Assembly: GCF_031453615.1 (NCBI RefSeq)
Contig: NZ_JAVIZT010000001.1
Location: 2,232,001-2,296,000 of the forward strand
Reading direction: 5' to 3'
DNA length: 64,000 bases
Origin: Microbacterium sp. SORGH_AS_0428
GTDB lineage: Bacteria; Actinomycetota; Actinomycetes; Actinomycetales; Microbacteriaceae
The notes beneath the pieces were generated by a model. It did not search any database. It saw nothing but the letters and a program-made list of their open reading frames with translations, and was not told where the DNA came from. Of this stretch, positions 22,089-30,723 are shown in pieces (within the stretch, counting starts at the first letter, position 1; each line of letters begins with the position of its first letter). The translations under genes were made by a program, and so were the position numbers.

Positions 22089-22604
22089 ATGCCTGAGTCG
22101 TCCTCTTCCTCCGTCGCCCTCACGCGCGACATCGCCGCCGCCGAACGGATGTGGGAGGAGTACCGCGCCGCCCACCCCGAGGCTGTGAGCGCCTCACCCG
22201 AGTACACCGTCGAGCACTTCGGCGATTCCGCGCGACTGGCCGACGAGCTCCTCGACATCGTCCTGTCCGGACGCAAGCGCGCAACCGCCGAACTCGTCGC
22301 CGACTTCGTGGCGCGTGGCGATGCCGTACCGCGCATCGGCTCCCATTGGATCGCCTGCGACAGCACGGGCACACCGCGCATCGTGATCCGCAGCACCGAG
22401 CTTCGTCTCGGCCCCTTCGCAAGCGCCGACGCATCCTTCGCCCGAGACGAGGGAGAGGATGACGGCTCGCTCGAGAGCTGGCAGCGCGAGCACCGACGCT
22501 ACTGGGAGCGTGTCAGTGCCGCGCGCGGTGCCGTCTGGTCGGAGGACGAGGAGATCGTGTTCGAGCGGTTCTGCGTGGTGTGGCCGCCCGAACACGCTGA
22601 CTGA
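22089..22604 (+). CDS. ASCH/PUA-like domain protein
   Basis: 171 residues. The ASCH-type core has SGRKRATAELVADF, then PRIGSHWIACDSTGTPRIVIRSTEL and a C-terminal EIVFERFCVVWP. ASCH domains resemble PUA RNA-binding folds and some act as hydrolases on modified nucleosides; function here is unknown. ATG 22089 has GAGAAT exactly six bases upstream, a leaderless pattern, so the earlier in-frame ATG at 22014, inside the terminator region, is rejected. Confidence 0.85.
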   Translation: MPESSSSSVALTRDIAAAERMWEEYRAAHPEAVSASPEYTVEHFGDSARLADELLDIVLSGRKRATAELVADFVARGDAVPRIGSHWIACDSTGTPRIVIRSTELRLGPFASADASFARDEGEDDGSLESWQREHRRYWERVSAARGAVWSEDEEIVFERFCVVWPPEHAD

Positions 22605-22620
22605 CGCTTCCGGCTCGGTC

Positions 22621-22791
22621 TCAGCTCGCGTCGCCCTCCTGGGAGGCGATGCGGTCGGCGTCGGCGCTGTCGATCCGGTCGGCGTCGAGGTCCGGGTCTA
22701 GCACGTCTTCGCCGTCCACCTCCCGCGTCGGCTGCTCGCGCTCTCCGTCGCCGGGAAGCGGCACCGGGGGCGGGAAAGTGTTGTTCGACAT
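22621..22791 (-). CDS. Small acidic protein, 56 aa
   Basis: A short protein starting MSNNTFPPPVPLPGDG and rich in Asp and Glu, with no Cys and no hydrophobic segment. A clear GGAGA ribosome site lies just upstream of ATG 22791. It is convergent with the ASCH gene (16 bases between stops). It shares the short VDGE motif and general composition with the 46-aa protein at 52450-52590. Function unknown; probably disordered. Confidence 0.65.
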   Translation of the reverse strand: MSNNTFPPPVPLPGDGEREQPTREVDGEDVLDPDLDADRIDSADADRIASQEGDAS

Positions 22792-22878
22792 CGTCGTCTC
22801 CTCTCGATCGGATCCAGCGGATGCCGGCACGCTACGCCGCGGTGGGTCCTCCCTCGCGGGGGTTGACGCGGCGCCGTG

Positions 22879-24465
22879 TCAGGGGCCGTTCTGGAGGATC
22901 TGCTCGAGCTGAGCGATCGTCAGCGGCTGCCAGGGCGAACCGTCCGCATCCGTGGCGTGGGCTGCGGGGCTGTCGCCGCGCGTCCAGTACTTCGCCTCGT
23001 AGGGGACCTGCTGGAACATCACCCGCTGACCCTCGGTGTACGTCGCCGCCGGGTCCCAGTCGGGGTAGGTGCCCGCCGGCAGCGTGGGCTGAGGGTAGGG
23101 AGTCTCACCCGGCAGCACGGGTCCGATCAGTCGCCACGGCCACGAGTCCGCGTCCGCCAGCGGGTTGTCCGGATCGTCGCCGCGCGTCCACCACTTCGCC
23201 TCGTAGACGTTCTGGCGCCAGACGACCTTCGCGCCTGCGAGGTACGTGTTGGTCTCGGTCCAGATCGGATACGGGCTCGCCGCGGGATCGTCGGTCACCG
23301 TGGGAACAGGCTCCGGCGTGGTGCGGCGCCCCGCGGACTCGTCGGGGGAGGCCTCGAATCCGGGCTGGAGGGTTTCTGCGAACGTCGCGTCCTGCTGGTC
23401 GACGCCGCTGCAGTCGTTGGAGACGACCGAGGTGTCGGCGTAGTTCGTGCCGCACGTCCGGTCCCGGTTCAATGACCACATCGACAGCCGAGACATCCGC
23501 TGCTGCTGCGCGAAGGCGTTCAGCGCCGTCGCGTCGTCGAGCGTGAACACCTCGCCGGGCACATCGTTCTGACCGATCATGGGGGTGGCGGCCAGCTTGC
23601 CCCAGAGAGTGGGCGCGGTGAGCGTCGTCCCCGCATCCTCGTAGAGCGCGCCGAGCTGCGCATGCGTCGCCCGGAGCGCCTCGATGGCGGTCTCAGCCAT
23701 GGTCTGCGTGCCGCGGTCGACGCCGTAGTCCATCGTCATCACGTTGACCCCGGTCAGATCCACGCCGGACTCCAGCATCTGCGCGATGGCGGTGCGTGCG
23801 GCGGCGGTCAGCCCGTCCGGGGCGACCGGCAACGTGAGCCAGACGGCCAGATCCTCGCCCGCCGCCCGCTGCTCGCGCTGCAGGTCGGCGATCGCCACCG
23901 CCCGGCGCAGACCCGATACGGGGTCTTCGAGGTTCTCCCCCTCGATGTCGAGGTCGATCGTCGACACGTCGTAGCGGTCGATGACGCTCCGGTAGGCCTG
24001 CCCGAGCCCCTCTTCGTCCGCGCAGGCGTTGGCGAGCTCGGTGCCCGCTGCGCCGCCGAAGGACAGGACGACATCGCCGCCGCTCTGGCGCAGCCGTGTG
24101 ATGCGCCGGTCCAGATCGACATCGCGTGCCGCCTCGTCGAGGTCGTAGTACCCGCCCCAGGAGGGCGTGCACGAATCCGCCGCGGCGGCCACCACGAACG
24201 AGAGGACGACGTCCCGGTCGGCATCGTTCTCGGGCTTCTCGAACGCAAAGAACGGTGTCGTCGTGACGTCGACGTACGGCGCGAACCACGCGGCTCCCGT
24301 GACCGCGCGCACCTGGTCCACGACGAGCAGGCGGTAGCCGAGGAGCGAGCCGGCGACGATGGCCACGACGATGAACACGCCGAGCGAGACCCGCCACGGC
24401 GACAGGCGTTTGCCGTCGTACGGGCCGGGAGCGGGCGGTGCGGTGTAGGCGACGCGCGGATTCAT
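22879..24465 (-). CDS. Membrane-anchored GH18-like protein with two chitin-binding (ChtBD3/CBM5-12) modules
   Basis: 528 residues. A short cytoplasmic tail and one membrane segment (SLGVFIVVAIVAGSLLGY) place the rest outside. The barrel carries a GH18-type motif STIDLDIEGE (about residues 163-172; the first Asp of the usual DxxDxDxE is replaced) with Glu as proton donor. VNVMTMDYG and SMWSLNRD match later GH18 strands. Two C-terminal modules repeat W...TYxxGxxV...Y-EAK-WTRGD. The gene starts by ATGA overlap with the glycosyltransferase gene, so it likely trims or binds the polymer made by that enzyme. Confidence 0.82.
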   Translation of the reverse strand: MNPRVAYTAPPAPGPYDGKRLSPWRVSLGVFIVVAIVAGSLLGYRLLVVDQVRAVTGAAWFAPYVDVTTTPFFAFEKPENDADRDVVLSFVVAAAADSCTPSWGGYYDLDEAARDVDLDRRITRLRQSGGDVVLSFGGAAGTELANACADEEGLGQAYRSVIDRYDVSTIDLDIEGENLEDPVSGLRRAVAIADLQREQRAAGEDLAVWLTLPVAPDGLTAAARTAIAQMLESGVDLTGVNVMTMDYGVDRGTQTMAETAIEALRATHAQLGALYEDAGTTLTAPTLWGKLAATPMIGQNDVPGEVFTLDDATALNAFAQQQRMSRLSMWSLNRDRTCGTNYADTSVVSNDCSGVDQQDATFAETLQPGFEASPDESAGRRTTPEPVPTVTDDPAASPYPIWTETNTYLAGAKVVWRQNVYEAKWWTRGDDPDNPLADADSWPWRLIGPVLPGETPYPQPTLPAGTYPDWDPAATYTEGQRVMFQQVPYEAKYWTRGDSPAAHATDADGSPWQPLTIAQLEQILQNGP

Positions 24466-26801
24466 ACGCTCCGGCCCGACGCGCTTCTCGCCTCGACTGC
24501 GAGGAACGGTGCCGGCTCGACCGCGGCGGATGCGGCGGGCCGGGCCGCGCGACGGACCGGATCGCCCGCGGCGGGGTAGCCGTGGAAGAGCGCATCCTGC
24601 CAGTCGAACCCGGGCTCGCCGGGGGCGGCGCGACCCACGGCCTCGGTGGGCACGGGAACCCACATCCAGTTGGTCAGTCCCATCCACACATCGACGAGCG
24701 AGTTGCGGATGCCGATGTTCTCGACACAGGCCCAGAGGGCGCAGACCGCGTTGAGCGTGCCGAAGAAGAACGTGCCCCAGTTCTGGGCGTTGAAGCTCCA
24801 CCACGCGGTGAAGATCGAGAACGCGACGATCGCCCAGGGTGCGATGACATAGAGCAGGGTCGTCGCCGTGCGCTCACGCACCTTCGGCGTGCGGGCGAAC
24901 GGGATCTTGCGGCCGGTCAGGCCCTGCTCGATCGACTTGAGCACGCCGGCGAGATTGACCGGCAGCAGGATGAGGTTGAAACCGTAGATGCGCAGGATGT
25001 CGAGGTAGCGGTAGCCGGAGTACTTCAGGTCGCTCGCCTGGCACAGGAAGTACGGCGCTGCCGCCACCAGGACGAGCGGGCTCAGCAGGTCGCTGTCGAA
25101 CGGGAACGTGAGCAGGAAGAGCAGCGCGAAGCTGGCCCACGCGAGCGAGGCCATGTAGTTCACGCGGATCATCCACTCGCCCAGGCGTACGGGGCGCGAC
25201 GTGCGTCTGCGGGCGCGCACCTGGCGCAGGAACTTCGGCAGGATGAGCAGGCCGCCGTTCGCCCAGCGCCGCCGCTGCACCACGAGCGAGCCGAAATCGG
25301 GCGGCGTGGCCGAGTAGCTGAGTCGCTCGGGGTAGTTCACGAGCGTCCAGTTGTGATCGGCGAGATCCACCGAGGACTCGGTGTCCTCGATCACGGTGCG
25401 GTCCTGCACGTAGCGACGCACCTCGAAGCCCTCGGCATCATCGATCTGCATGATGTCGTCCATCGCCTCCATGCGGATGACGGCATTGGCACCGACCCAG
25501 AAGGTCGCGTCGTAGCCCGACATGCCCTGGTGGAGGATGTGCTGGATGTCGGTCGTCGCGCCCGCCAGTCGCTCGATGCGTGTCGGAGCGCCGCGGAACG
25601 AGGAGTACGGCGTCTGCGTGACGGCGACGCGTTCGTTGCCGGGCTGCTCGAGGAAGTAGACCAGCCGCAGGCAGTAGTCGCGGAGCAGGAGAGAGTCGGC
25701 GTCGAGGGTGAGCAGGTAGTCCGAGTTGGGGATGACGAGGTCCGCTTCCTGTCCCGCGCCGGCGACCAGGCGCAGCACCGTCTTGCGACCGGGGCCTTCC
25801 ACGAACCGGTAGCGACCGCCCATCAGGCCGATGTACGCGTTGAGGTTCATCGCCTTGTTCGCTTCGCTGGACAGCGAGGCGTAGCGCTTGCGCTCGAACG
25901 TTCCCACATCCACCGAGAAGATCCACACCAGGCGCCGATGCAGCTCGTGCAGGCGCTGGTGCGAGAGCTCTGTCTGGGACTCGGCCGCGGATTCGAGCGC
26001 GGACGCCGTGAGGTCCAGGTCGTCGGCCAGCCCGCGGACGACCTGGTCGATGAAGAAGGTGTCGACGTGGTCCTCGTGCGGTTCGGAGTCCGCCATGTCG
26101 TTGAGCCAGGCGACCGCGTAGCGGTACTCGTCTCGCAAGGAGAGGATCTCCGCCTCGCCGACGCCGCCCGTTGCGGCGCGCTGCTCGAAGTCGAACATCG
26201 CCTCGGTGAAGCGGTACGCGGGTTCGGCGAGGTCCTCGGCGATTCCGAGGGCGATCTGGCGGGTCGCCTCCAGGCGTGCGATCGTGTGCGGATCCGTGGG
26301 GAACGGGGGGTCGTCCAGGAGCAGCACGACCCGCAGCGACGGATACTCCTGCAGCGCCGCCGACCACATGGTCTTGCGGATGACCGAGGGCTCCTCGGCG
26401 TAGGAGGGGATGAGGACCGTCATCCCCTCGCCGTGCTCATCGTCGAAGTGACGGTCCAGCTCCGCGCGCGGCACCCGATCGTGATCGCGGAACCGTCGGA
26501 GAGCGGCTTCCCGCTGCACGAGGAACATCAGCGCAGAGAAGCTCAGTGCCGTGATGACGAGGGCGTAGATGCACGCCTCGATCGTGGGCCAGATGTGCTC
26601 GCCGTCGTACGCGAAGATCTGGCGCAGTGCCGTGGTGAGCATGTAGGCGGCCCAGCCGGCGACCGTGATCGCGATGGCGACGCGTGCCCAGACGATCTTC
26701 GCGGCCGAGGGACGCGGGTGGAGCGTGGGCAGTGGCTCGCGGCGTCGTTCGGATCCCCACTGCCGCTTTCGTGCGCTCGGAAGCGCAGGAGTCTTCGCCA
26801 T
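24462..26801 (-). CDS. Processive family 2 glycosyltransferase, cellulose/chitin-synthase-like
   Basis: 779 residues. Two N-terminal membrane segments are followed by a GT-A domain with an unusually long insertion, the DxD motif in LTLDADS near 367-369, the catalytic-base-like VIEDTESS, and QRRRW near 509-513, the hallmark of processive synthases. Four or more C-terminal membrane segments complete the cellulose-synthase-like architecture. It probably polymerises and exports a beta-linked glycan. No PilZ domain is visible. The sugar is unknown, but the coupled GH18-like protein with chitin-binding modules points to a GlcNAc-containing chain. Operon order: this gene, then the GH18-like gene. 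Confidence 0.82.
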   Translation of the reverse strand: MAKTPALPSARKRQWGSERRREPLPTLHPRPSAAKIVWARVAIAITVAGWAAYMLTTALRQIFAYDGEHIWPTIEACIYALVITALSFSALMFLVQREAALRRFRDHDRVPRAELDRHFDDEHGEGMTVLIPSYAEEPSVIRKTMWSAALQEYPSLRVVLLLDDPPFPTDPHTIARLEATRQIALGIAEDLAEPAYRFTEAMFDFEQRAATGGVGEAEILSLRDEYRYAVAWLNDMADSEPHEDHVDTFFIDQVVRGLADDLDLTASALESAAESQTELSHQRLHELHRRLVWIFSVDVGTFERKRYASLSSEANKAMNLNAYIGLMGGRYRFVEGPGRKTVLRLVAGAGQEADLVIPNSDYLLTLDADSLLLRDYCLRLVYFLEQPGNERVAVTQTPYSSFRGAPTRIERLAGATTDIQHILHQGMSGYDATFWVGANAVIRMEAMDDIMQIDDAEGFEVRRYVQDRTVIEDTESSVDLADHNWTLVNYPERLSYSATPPDFGSLVVQRRRWANGGLLILPKFLRQVRARRRTSRPVRLGEWMIRVNYMASLAWASFALLFLLTFPFDSDLLSPLVLVAAAPYFLCQASDLKYSGYRYLDILRIYGFNLILLPVNLAGVLKSIEQGLTGRKIPFARTPKVRERTATTLLYVIAPWAIVAFSIFTAWWSFNAQNWGTFFFGTLNAVCALWACVENIGIRNSLVDVWMGLTNWMWVPVPTEAVGRAAPGEPGFDWQDALFHGYPAAGDPVRRAARPAASAAVEPAPFLAVEARSASGRSV

Positions 26802-26822
26802 GTCGTCCCCTGCCGAAGGAGC

Positions 26823-26860
26823 GGTGAGCGCCCACGTCTTCGGGTGACGGGGCGCTCACC
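26823..26860 (-). promoter_or_regulatory. Hairpin in the 5' leader of the glycosyltransferase gene
   Basis: Perfect 11-bp arms 26823-26833 and 26850-26860, 22 bases before the ATG (minus strand). It may influence translation or mRNA stability. Being only in the leader and not after an upstream gene in the same sense makes a simple terminator less likely, although the gene at 27015 does end 154 bases upstream. Confidence 0.5.
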
Positions 26861-26951
26861 GAGAGCAGCGGAGTGCTGCTGGAGCTACGGTACGAGAGCG
26901 GTTCCAGCTGCGGACGGCGTACGGGGGAATTCGGACGGAACCACCCGAATC

Positions 26952-26998
26952 TTGCGGTGGGATTGCGGATCTTGCGCATTTCTTGCGCATTCCTTGCG
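26952..26998. promoter_or_regulatory. Five helically phased TTGCG repeats upstream of the glycosyltransferase operon
   Basis: TTGCG occurs at 26952, 26963, 26972, 26983 and 26994: intervals 11, 9, 11, 11, average 10.5 bases, one turn of B-DNA. The region is non-coding and AT-richer than its surroundings. Candidate binding site array for a cooperative regulator of the operon at 22879-26801. Confidence 0.5.
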
Positions 26999-27014
26999 GT
27001 TCGAGCGGCGTCGC

Positions 27015-27473
27015 TCAGACGCGACCGAGTCGCAGGATGTCGATTCCCAGCCACCCCAGGGCGCGCAGCCGGCGGCGGTCGGCCCGGTCGCGTGTGGTCG
27101 CCAGCGAGGGCGCGGTGCTGACCACGATCTGGTGGACGACCTCGGCGCTCAGCAGACGCGCGAGAGTGCGCGGTGCCACCGAGTTCGCGCCGCCCACGAT
27201 GAGACAGATCCGCGGTGCGTCGTCGACGAGCTGCGCATCGATGCGGGAGAAGAACTCCTGCGCGCGGTGCAGGGTGGAACCGTGCGCCTTGCGGTCGATG
27301 ATGACGACGCCGAGATCGGCCGGCCGCTCGCCGACACCGGGTAGGACGAGCTGATCGGGGCCGATGACGCGCCGGATGCCGGTGATGAGAGCCTCCGCGT
27401 CGCCGTCGATGAGCACCCGGGCGCTGCGCAGGTCTTCTTCGACCCGCCGACGCAGTCGCGCCTGGAGACTCAT
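27015..27473 (-). CDS. Hypothetical protein, 152 aa
   Basis: No family recognised. The sequence is mixed alpha/beta with hydrophobic strands LGVVIIDRK, RICLIVGGAN and QIVVSTAP, suggestive of a Rossmann-like fold, and a short tail DILRLGRV. It has no signal peptide or catalytic motif that I can name. GAGGAGCG is a ribosome site 5' of ATG 27473. It lies downstream of and in line with nothing obvious; the glycerate kinase gene upstream is 30 bases away on the same strand, so they may be cotranscribed. Confidence 0.65.
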   Translation of the reverse strand: MSLQARLRRRVEEDLRSARVLIDGDAEALITGIRRVIGPDQLVLPGVGERPADLGVVIIDRKAHGSTLHRAQEFFSRIDAQLVDDAPRICLIVGGANSVAPRTLARLLSAEVVHQIVVSTAPSLATTRDRADRRRLRALGWLGIDILRLGRV

Positions 27474-27503
27474 CGTGCGCTCCTCGCCTCGCCGGTATCG
27501 TCC

Positions 27504-28640
27504 CTACACGCTATCGCGCCGCGTGTGTGCGCGCGCGAGTCGGGCGCCCGCTTCGCGGAGCCATCGCCGCGGATCCGACACTGCCGCAGAGGCGGAACCC
27601 GCGAGCTCTGCCAGCGACAGGTCATCCGTCCCGGCGCTTACGCCGAAGCGCCCCGCGACGACGCTCACGGGCACGCCCCGAGCCTCGGCGTACGCGCGGA
27701 CGACGCCCGGCGCCTTGCCCAGCAGCGACTGGGAGTCGTAGGACCCTTCGCCCGTGATCACCCGTTGCGCACCCGCGAGGGCGGCGTCGAGTCCGATCGT
27801 CTCGGCGACCGCGTCCGCCCCCGAAGCGAGCCGGGCACCCCAGACCAGGAGGCCGAAACCGCATCCGCCGGCCGCTCCCGCCCCCGCCGCGTCCGGGGCG
27901 GCACCGGCGACCCGGGCCCACTGCGTCAGCGCGGTCTCGATCCGGTCGACCTGATCGGGGTCCGCCCCCTTCTGGGGGCCGAACATCCGCGCGGCGCCGT
28001 CGGGGCCCAGGAGCGGGGCGCGCACGTCGGAGAGCACGAGGCTCCCGTCGACCGGCGGCGGCAGGAGCCCTCTGGCATCGAGGGATGCCGCGCGCGAGAG
28101 GCCGGCCGCTCCGGAGGGGACCTGGCGGCCGTCGGTATCCCGGACGATCGCGCCGAGCGCGGTCAACACTCCTGAGCCGCCGTCGCTGGACACGCTGCCG
28201 CCGATCCCGAGCAGAAGGCGGGTGGCACCCGCCGCGAGGGCGGCGCGGATGGCTTCGCCGAATCCGAGCGTGTGCGTCGTCAGCGGGTCGACGGCCTCGC
28301 CTGCTTCCACGAGCTCGATGCCGGACGTGCACGCCAGCTCGACCACGGCGGTGCGGGGGTGCTCGCCGGGCAGCATCAGCCAGTGGGAGTCGATCCGACG
28401 CCCCGTGGGTCCCGTCACGGCGACGGGAACGCGTCGAGAGCCCGGGATCGCTGCAGCGAACGCATCCAGGGTGCCTTCGCCGCCGTCGGCCATCGGCCTC
28501 AGCAGCAGCTCGTCGTCGGGGCGGACGCTCCGCCACCCCTCGGCCAGGGCGCCTGCCGCGCTCGTCGCGTCGAGCGAGCCCTTGAAGCTGTCGGGGGCGA
28601 CGACGATCCGCGAGTGGGCGGGAGAGGTGGGGTCGGACAC
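27504..28640 (-). CDS. glxK: Glycerate kinase
   Basis: 378 residues of the GlxK/GarK type. Visible signatures are VVAPDSFKGSLDA at the N-terminus, RPMADGGEGTLDA, LGIGGSVSSDGGSG and VITGEGSYDSQS LLGKAPG (the last split here for length). It phosphorylates D-glycerate to 2-phosphoglycerate (most GlxK members), feeding glycolysis. The GTG at 28640 has GACGAT six bases upstream, a leaderless pattern; an upstream in-frame ATG adds ten residues without a ribosome site. Confidence 0.9.
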   Translation of the reverse strand: MSDPTSPAHSRIVVAPDSFKGSLDATSAAGALAEGWRSVRPDDELLLRPMADGGEGTLDAFAAAIPGSRRVPVAVTGPTGRRIDSHWLMLPGEHPRTAVVELACTSGIELVEAGEAVDPLTTHTLGFGEAIRAALAAGATRLLLGIGGSVSSDGGSGVLTALGAIVRDTDGRQVPSGAAGLSRAASLDARGLLPPPVDGSLVLSDVRAPLLGPDGAARMFGPQKGADPDQVDRIETALTQWARVAGAAPDAAGAGAAGGCGFGLLVWGARLASGADAVAETIGLDAALAGAQRVITGEGSYDSQSLLGKAPGVVRAYAEARGVPVSVVAGRFGVSAGTDDLSLAELAGSASAAVSDPRRWLREAGARLARAHTRRDSV

Positions 28641-28686
28641 CCGTCGATCGTCGCAGCCGGGGCCCGGCATGGGTATCCCTGGAAGC

Positions 28687-28720
28687 GACGTGCCCCGCGA
28701 CCGAGGCCGCGGGGCACGTC
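28687..28720 (-). terminator. Hairpin terminator after the CsbD gene
   Basis: Perfect 13-bp arms 28687-28699 and 28708-28720 start ten bases beyond the CsbD stop on the minus strand and end the Asp23-type operon. Confidence 0.8.
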
Positions 28721-28729
28721 CGTCCCGGC

Positions 28730-28900
28730 TTACTTGAAGGCGTCCTTCACGTTCTCGCCGGCCTGCTTGAGATCGGACTTGGCCTGTTCGGCCTTGCCCT
28801 CGGCCTCGAGCTTCTCGTTGCCCGTGACCTTGCCGGCGGCTTCCTTGGCCTTGCCGACGAGGTCCTCCGCAGCGTTCTTGATCTTGTCGTCGAGTCCCAT
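28730..28900 (-). CDS. CsbD family stress protein
   Basis: A 56-residue highly charged helical protein: MGLDDKIKNAAEDLVGKAKE, then KVTGNEKLEAEGKAEQAKSD. This is the CsbD pattern (KxxAEDLxGKAKEAxGKxTG). CsbD proteins are general-stress-induced, soluble and of unclear function. AAGGAGACC is a good ribosome site. It is the last gene of the Asp23 operon, 47 bases after the preceding stop. Confidence 0.92.
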   Translation of the reverse strand: MGLDDKIKNAAEDLVGKAKEAAGKVTGNEKLEAEGKAEQAKSDLKQAGENVKDAFK

Positions 28901-28947
28901 GAGGGTCTCCTTTCTCTTCTTTCGGATGACCCGCGCGCGGTGCGCGG

Positions 28948-29562
28948 TCACGTGAGGGTGCGCCGGTCCGAGGCGAGACGTGCCCGGAGTCCTGCGTGAA
29001 GTGAGATGTAGGTGCGCGTGGGGCGGTCCAGGAGGGTGTCGAGACGGGCGCCGACGGTGGCGACGTGGTCGGCGATCTCGCGCGGCGACGCCTGGGGGTG
29101 CGGGGTCACGGCAACGTGGAGCACGGGAGCGTTCCGGACGTCGTCGGCCACGACGCGCGTCGACAGGATGTCGGCCCGCCGCGCCAGCGACGCAGTGACC
29201 GCGTCGGAGGCGAACCCCTCCCGGACGACGACGCGGCCGGGTGCCGCATCCGCCTCAGCGCTGCGCAGTACGGTGCGCGAGCGGCGGTGCGCCAGCAGTG
29301 CGACCGGGGTGAGCAGAAGCACGATGAGGATCACCGCGCCGGCCACCGCGCCCATGCCCGCCCAGGAGACGGGACCCGCGCCGACGAGGGTCGCTGCATG
29401 TGCGGCATCCACGGCCTCTGCGCCCATGGTCAGAGTCTGCTCCCACAACCGATGCGCGTCGGCGGACAGGGACGCCCATACGACCATCGCTCCCGAGGCG
29501 AGGGCGATGAGGCCGACGAGGAGGACGAGGGCCCGGTTGAGACCGCGGCGGGTGGTGTTCAT
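28948..29562 (-). CDS. AmaP-like membrane protein of the Asp23 cluster
   Basis: 204 residues with two membrane segments (about 12-32 and 68-92) flanking a short loop, then a cytoplasmic domain of about 100 residues resembling Asp23/Gls24-associated AmaP proteins. AmaP anchors Asp23 proteins to the membrane in firmicutes. It overlaps the previous gene by ATGA and precedes CsbD. Confidence 0.7.
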   Translation of the reverse strand: MNTTRRGLNRALVLLVGLIALASGAMVVWASLSADAHRLWEQTLTMGAEAVDAAHAATLVGAGPVSWAGMGAVAGAVILIVLLLTPVALLAHRRSRTVLRSAEADAAPGRVVVREGFASDAVTASLARRADILSTRVVADDVRNAPVLHVAVTPHPQASPREIADHVATVGARLDTLLDRPTRTYISLHAGLRARLASDRRTLT

Positions 29563-30152
29563 CGCTCCTCCTTCTTGTCGAGACGGCGGTGCACGCTCAG
29601 CACGACCGACGGGCTCAGTCGGTATGTGGCCAGCTCCGCGTCGGCCGCGGCACGCACCTCATCGAGGTCGATGCTCAGACCCGTCTCGGGCCGGACGGTG
29701 ACATCGACGCGGCGGTGGCCCACTCCGACGGTGAGCCGGCGCCGATCGATGCCGAGGGTGTCGCTCAGATGCTGAGCGATGGCGGCGGCGACCACGCCGT
29801 TGTCCACGACGACGATCGTGCCGTCGCCGGCGGCCATCGTGTGCTTCGCGAGTCGGCCGGGGGTGACGGCGATCACCACGAGGACCGCCCCCAGAAGCGC
29901 CACGGCCGCACCGATCGCGGTCATGACCGTGCCGGATGCCGCGGCGAGGCCGCGCAGCAGATCGGCCGGGGCCGCGATGAGCGACGGTGCGTCCGCCATG
30001 ACCAGCACGATCTCGGTCGCAAGGTAGGCGACCAGCGCGATCAGCAGGACCACGGCGACGACCATGGCCGTCGACCGGGGCGAGTGCGTCTCACGTCGCC
30101 GCACGCGCGCGAGGGCGCGGTCCGACGACGCGGTGGTGCCGGTGGCGGTCAT
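29559..30152 (-). CDS. DUF6286-type membrane protein of the Asp23 cluster
   Basis: 197 residues. Two membrane segments (AMVVAVVLLIALVAYLATEI and TVMTAIGAAVALLGAVLVVI) are followed by an Asp23-like alpha/beta domain with RRRLTVGVGHRRVDVTV. The gene overlaps both neighbours by four bases. It is typical of actinobacterial alkaline-shock clusters and likely forms a membrane complex with the Asp23 proteins; biochemical role unknown. Confidence 0.75.
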   Translation of the reverse strand: MTATGTTASSDRALARVRRRETHSPRSTAMVVAVVLLIALVAYLATEIVLVMADAPSLIAAPADLLRGLAAASGTVMTAIGAAVALLGAVLVVIAVTPGRLAKHTMAAGDGTIVVVDNGVVAAAIAQHLSDTLGIDRRRLTVGVGHRRVDVTVRPETGLSIDLDEVRAAADAELATYRLSPSVVLSVHRRLDKKEER

Positions 30153-30538
30153 CTCACCCTCCTCTTCTTCTCGATGCGGGCGCCCGTGATCGTGAGGTCG
30201 ATGCGGCGCACCTCGCGGCCCGTGAGCGCCGCGACGTCGGTGCGGATCTGCTCGCGGATGCGGTGCCCGCGGGCAGTGACGGTCTCGGACTGCGCGGACG
30301 GGAGCGCTTCCGACAGGTCCGGGACGGGAAGCGGTGCCTCCACCCGGACCGCCAGTGCGCCGGCGGTGGCGCCGAGCCGGACGCTGACCTCGCGCCGCGG
30401 CAGTCCCATGGCCCGGGCCGCCACCTGCTCGCAGACGGCGACCAGGGCGCGCTCGGCCACGAGCGTCCGGCCCGGCAGGACCGTCTCGGCGGCGGGCGTC
30501 ATCCCGCCGCCGAGCGCGGACCAGGTCGCGGTGCTCAT
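30149..30538 (-). CDS. Asp23/Gls24-like cytoplasmic protein
   Basis: 129 residues, no membrane segment. It shows the alternating helix/strand pattern of Asp23 proteins, VAERALVAVCEQVAARA then REVSVRLGATAGALAVRVEA and VRRIDLTITGARIEKK at the C-terminus. The start at 30538 is chosen for its ATGA overlap with the upstream DUF2273 gene; the longer frame upstream of it lies inside that gene. Cluster context supports an envelope role. Confidence 0.7.
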   Translation of the reverse strand: MSTATWSALGGGMTPAAETVLPGRTLVAERALVAVCEQVAARAMGLPRREVSVRLGATAGALAVRVEAPLPVPDLSEALPSAQSETVTARGHRIREQIRTDVAALTGREVRRIDLTITGARIEKKRRVR

Positions 30539-30723
30539 GAGGTGCGGCGGCCGGAGAACACGTTGGCGAGCGCGCGAAGGTCGAGCGAACCCGACACGAC
30601 GCGACCGACCAGCGCGCCGATGCCCATGAACAGGGCGACCAGGAGGAATCCCCAGAAGCCGAACAGCAGGGCGGACACGGCGAGCACCGCACCCACGAGC
30701 GCTCCGCTCACCGTGGCGCTCAT
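30535..30723 (-). CDS. DUF2273-type small membrane protein
   Basis: 62 residues with two hydrophobic segments (VSGALVGAVLAVSALLFGFW and LVALFMGIGALVGRVVSG), the size and topology of DUF2273 proteins found in Asp23 clusters. It has four-base overlaps with the genes on both sides, indicating tight translational coupling. Confidence 0.8.
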   Translation of the reverse strand: MSATVSGALVGAVLAVSALLFGFWGFLLVALFMGIGALVGRVVSGSLDLRALANVFSGRRTS

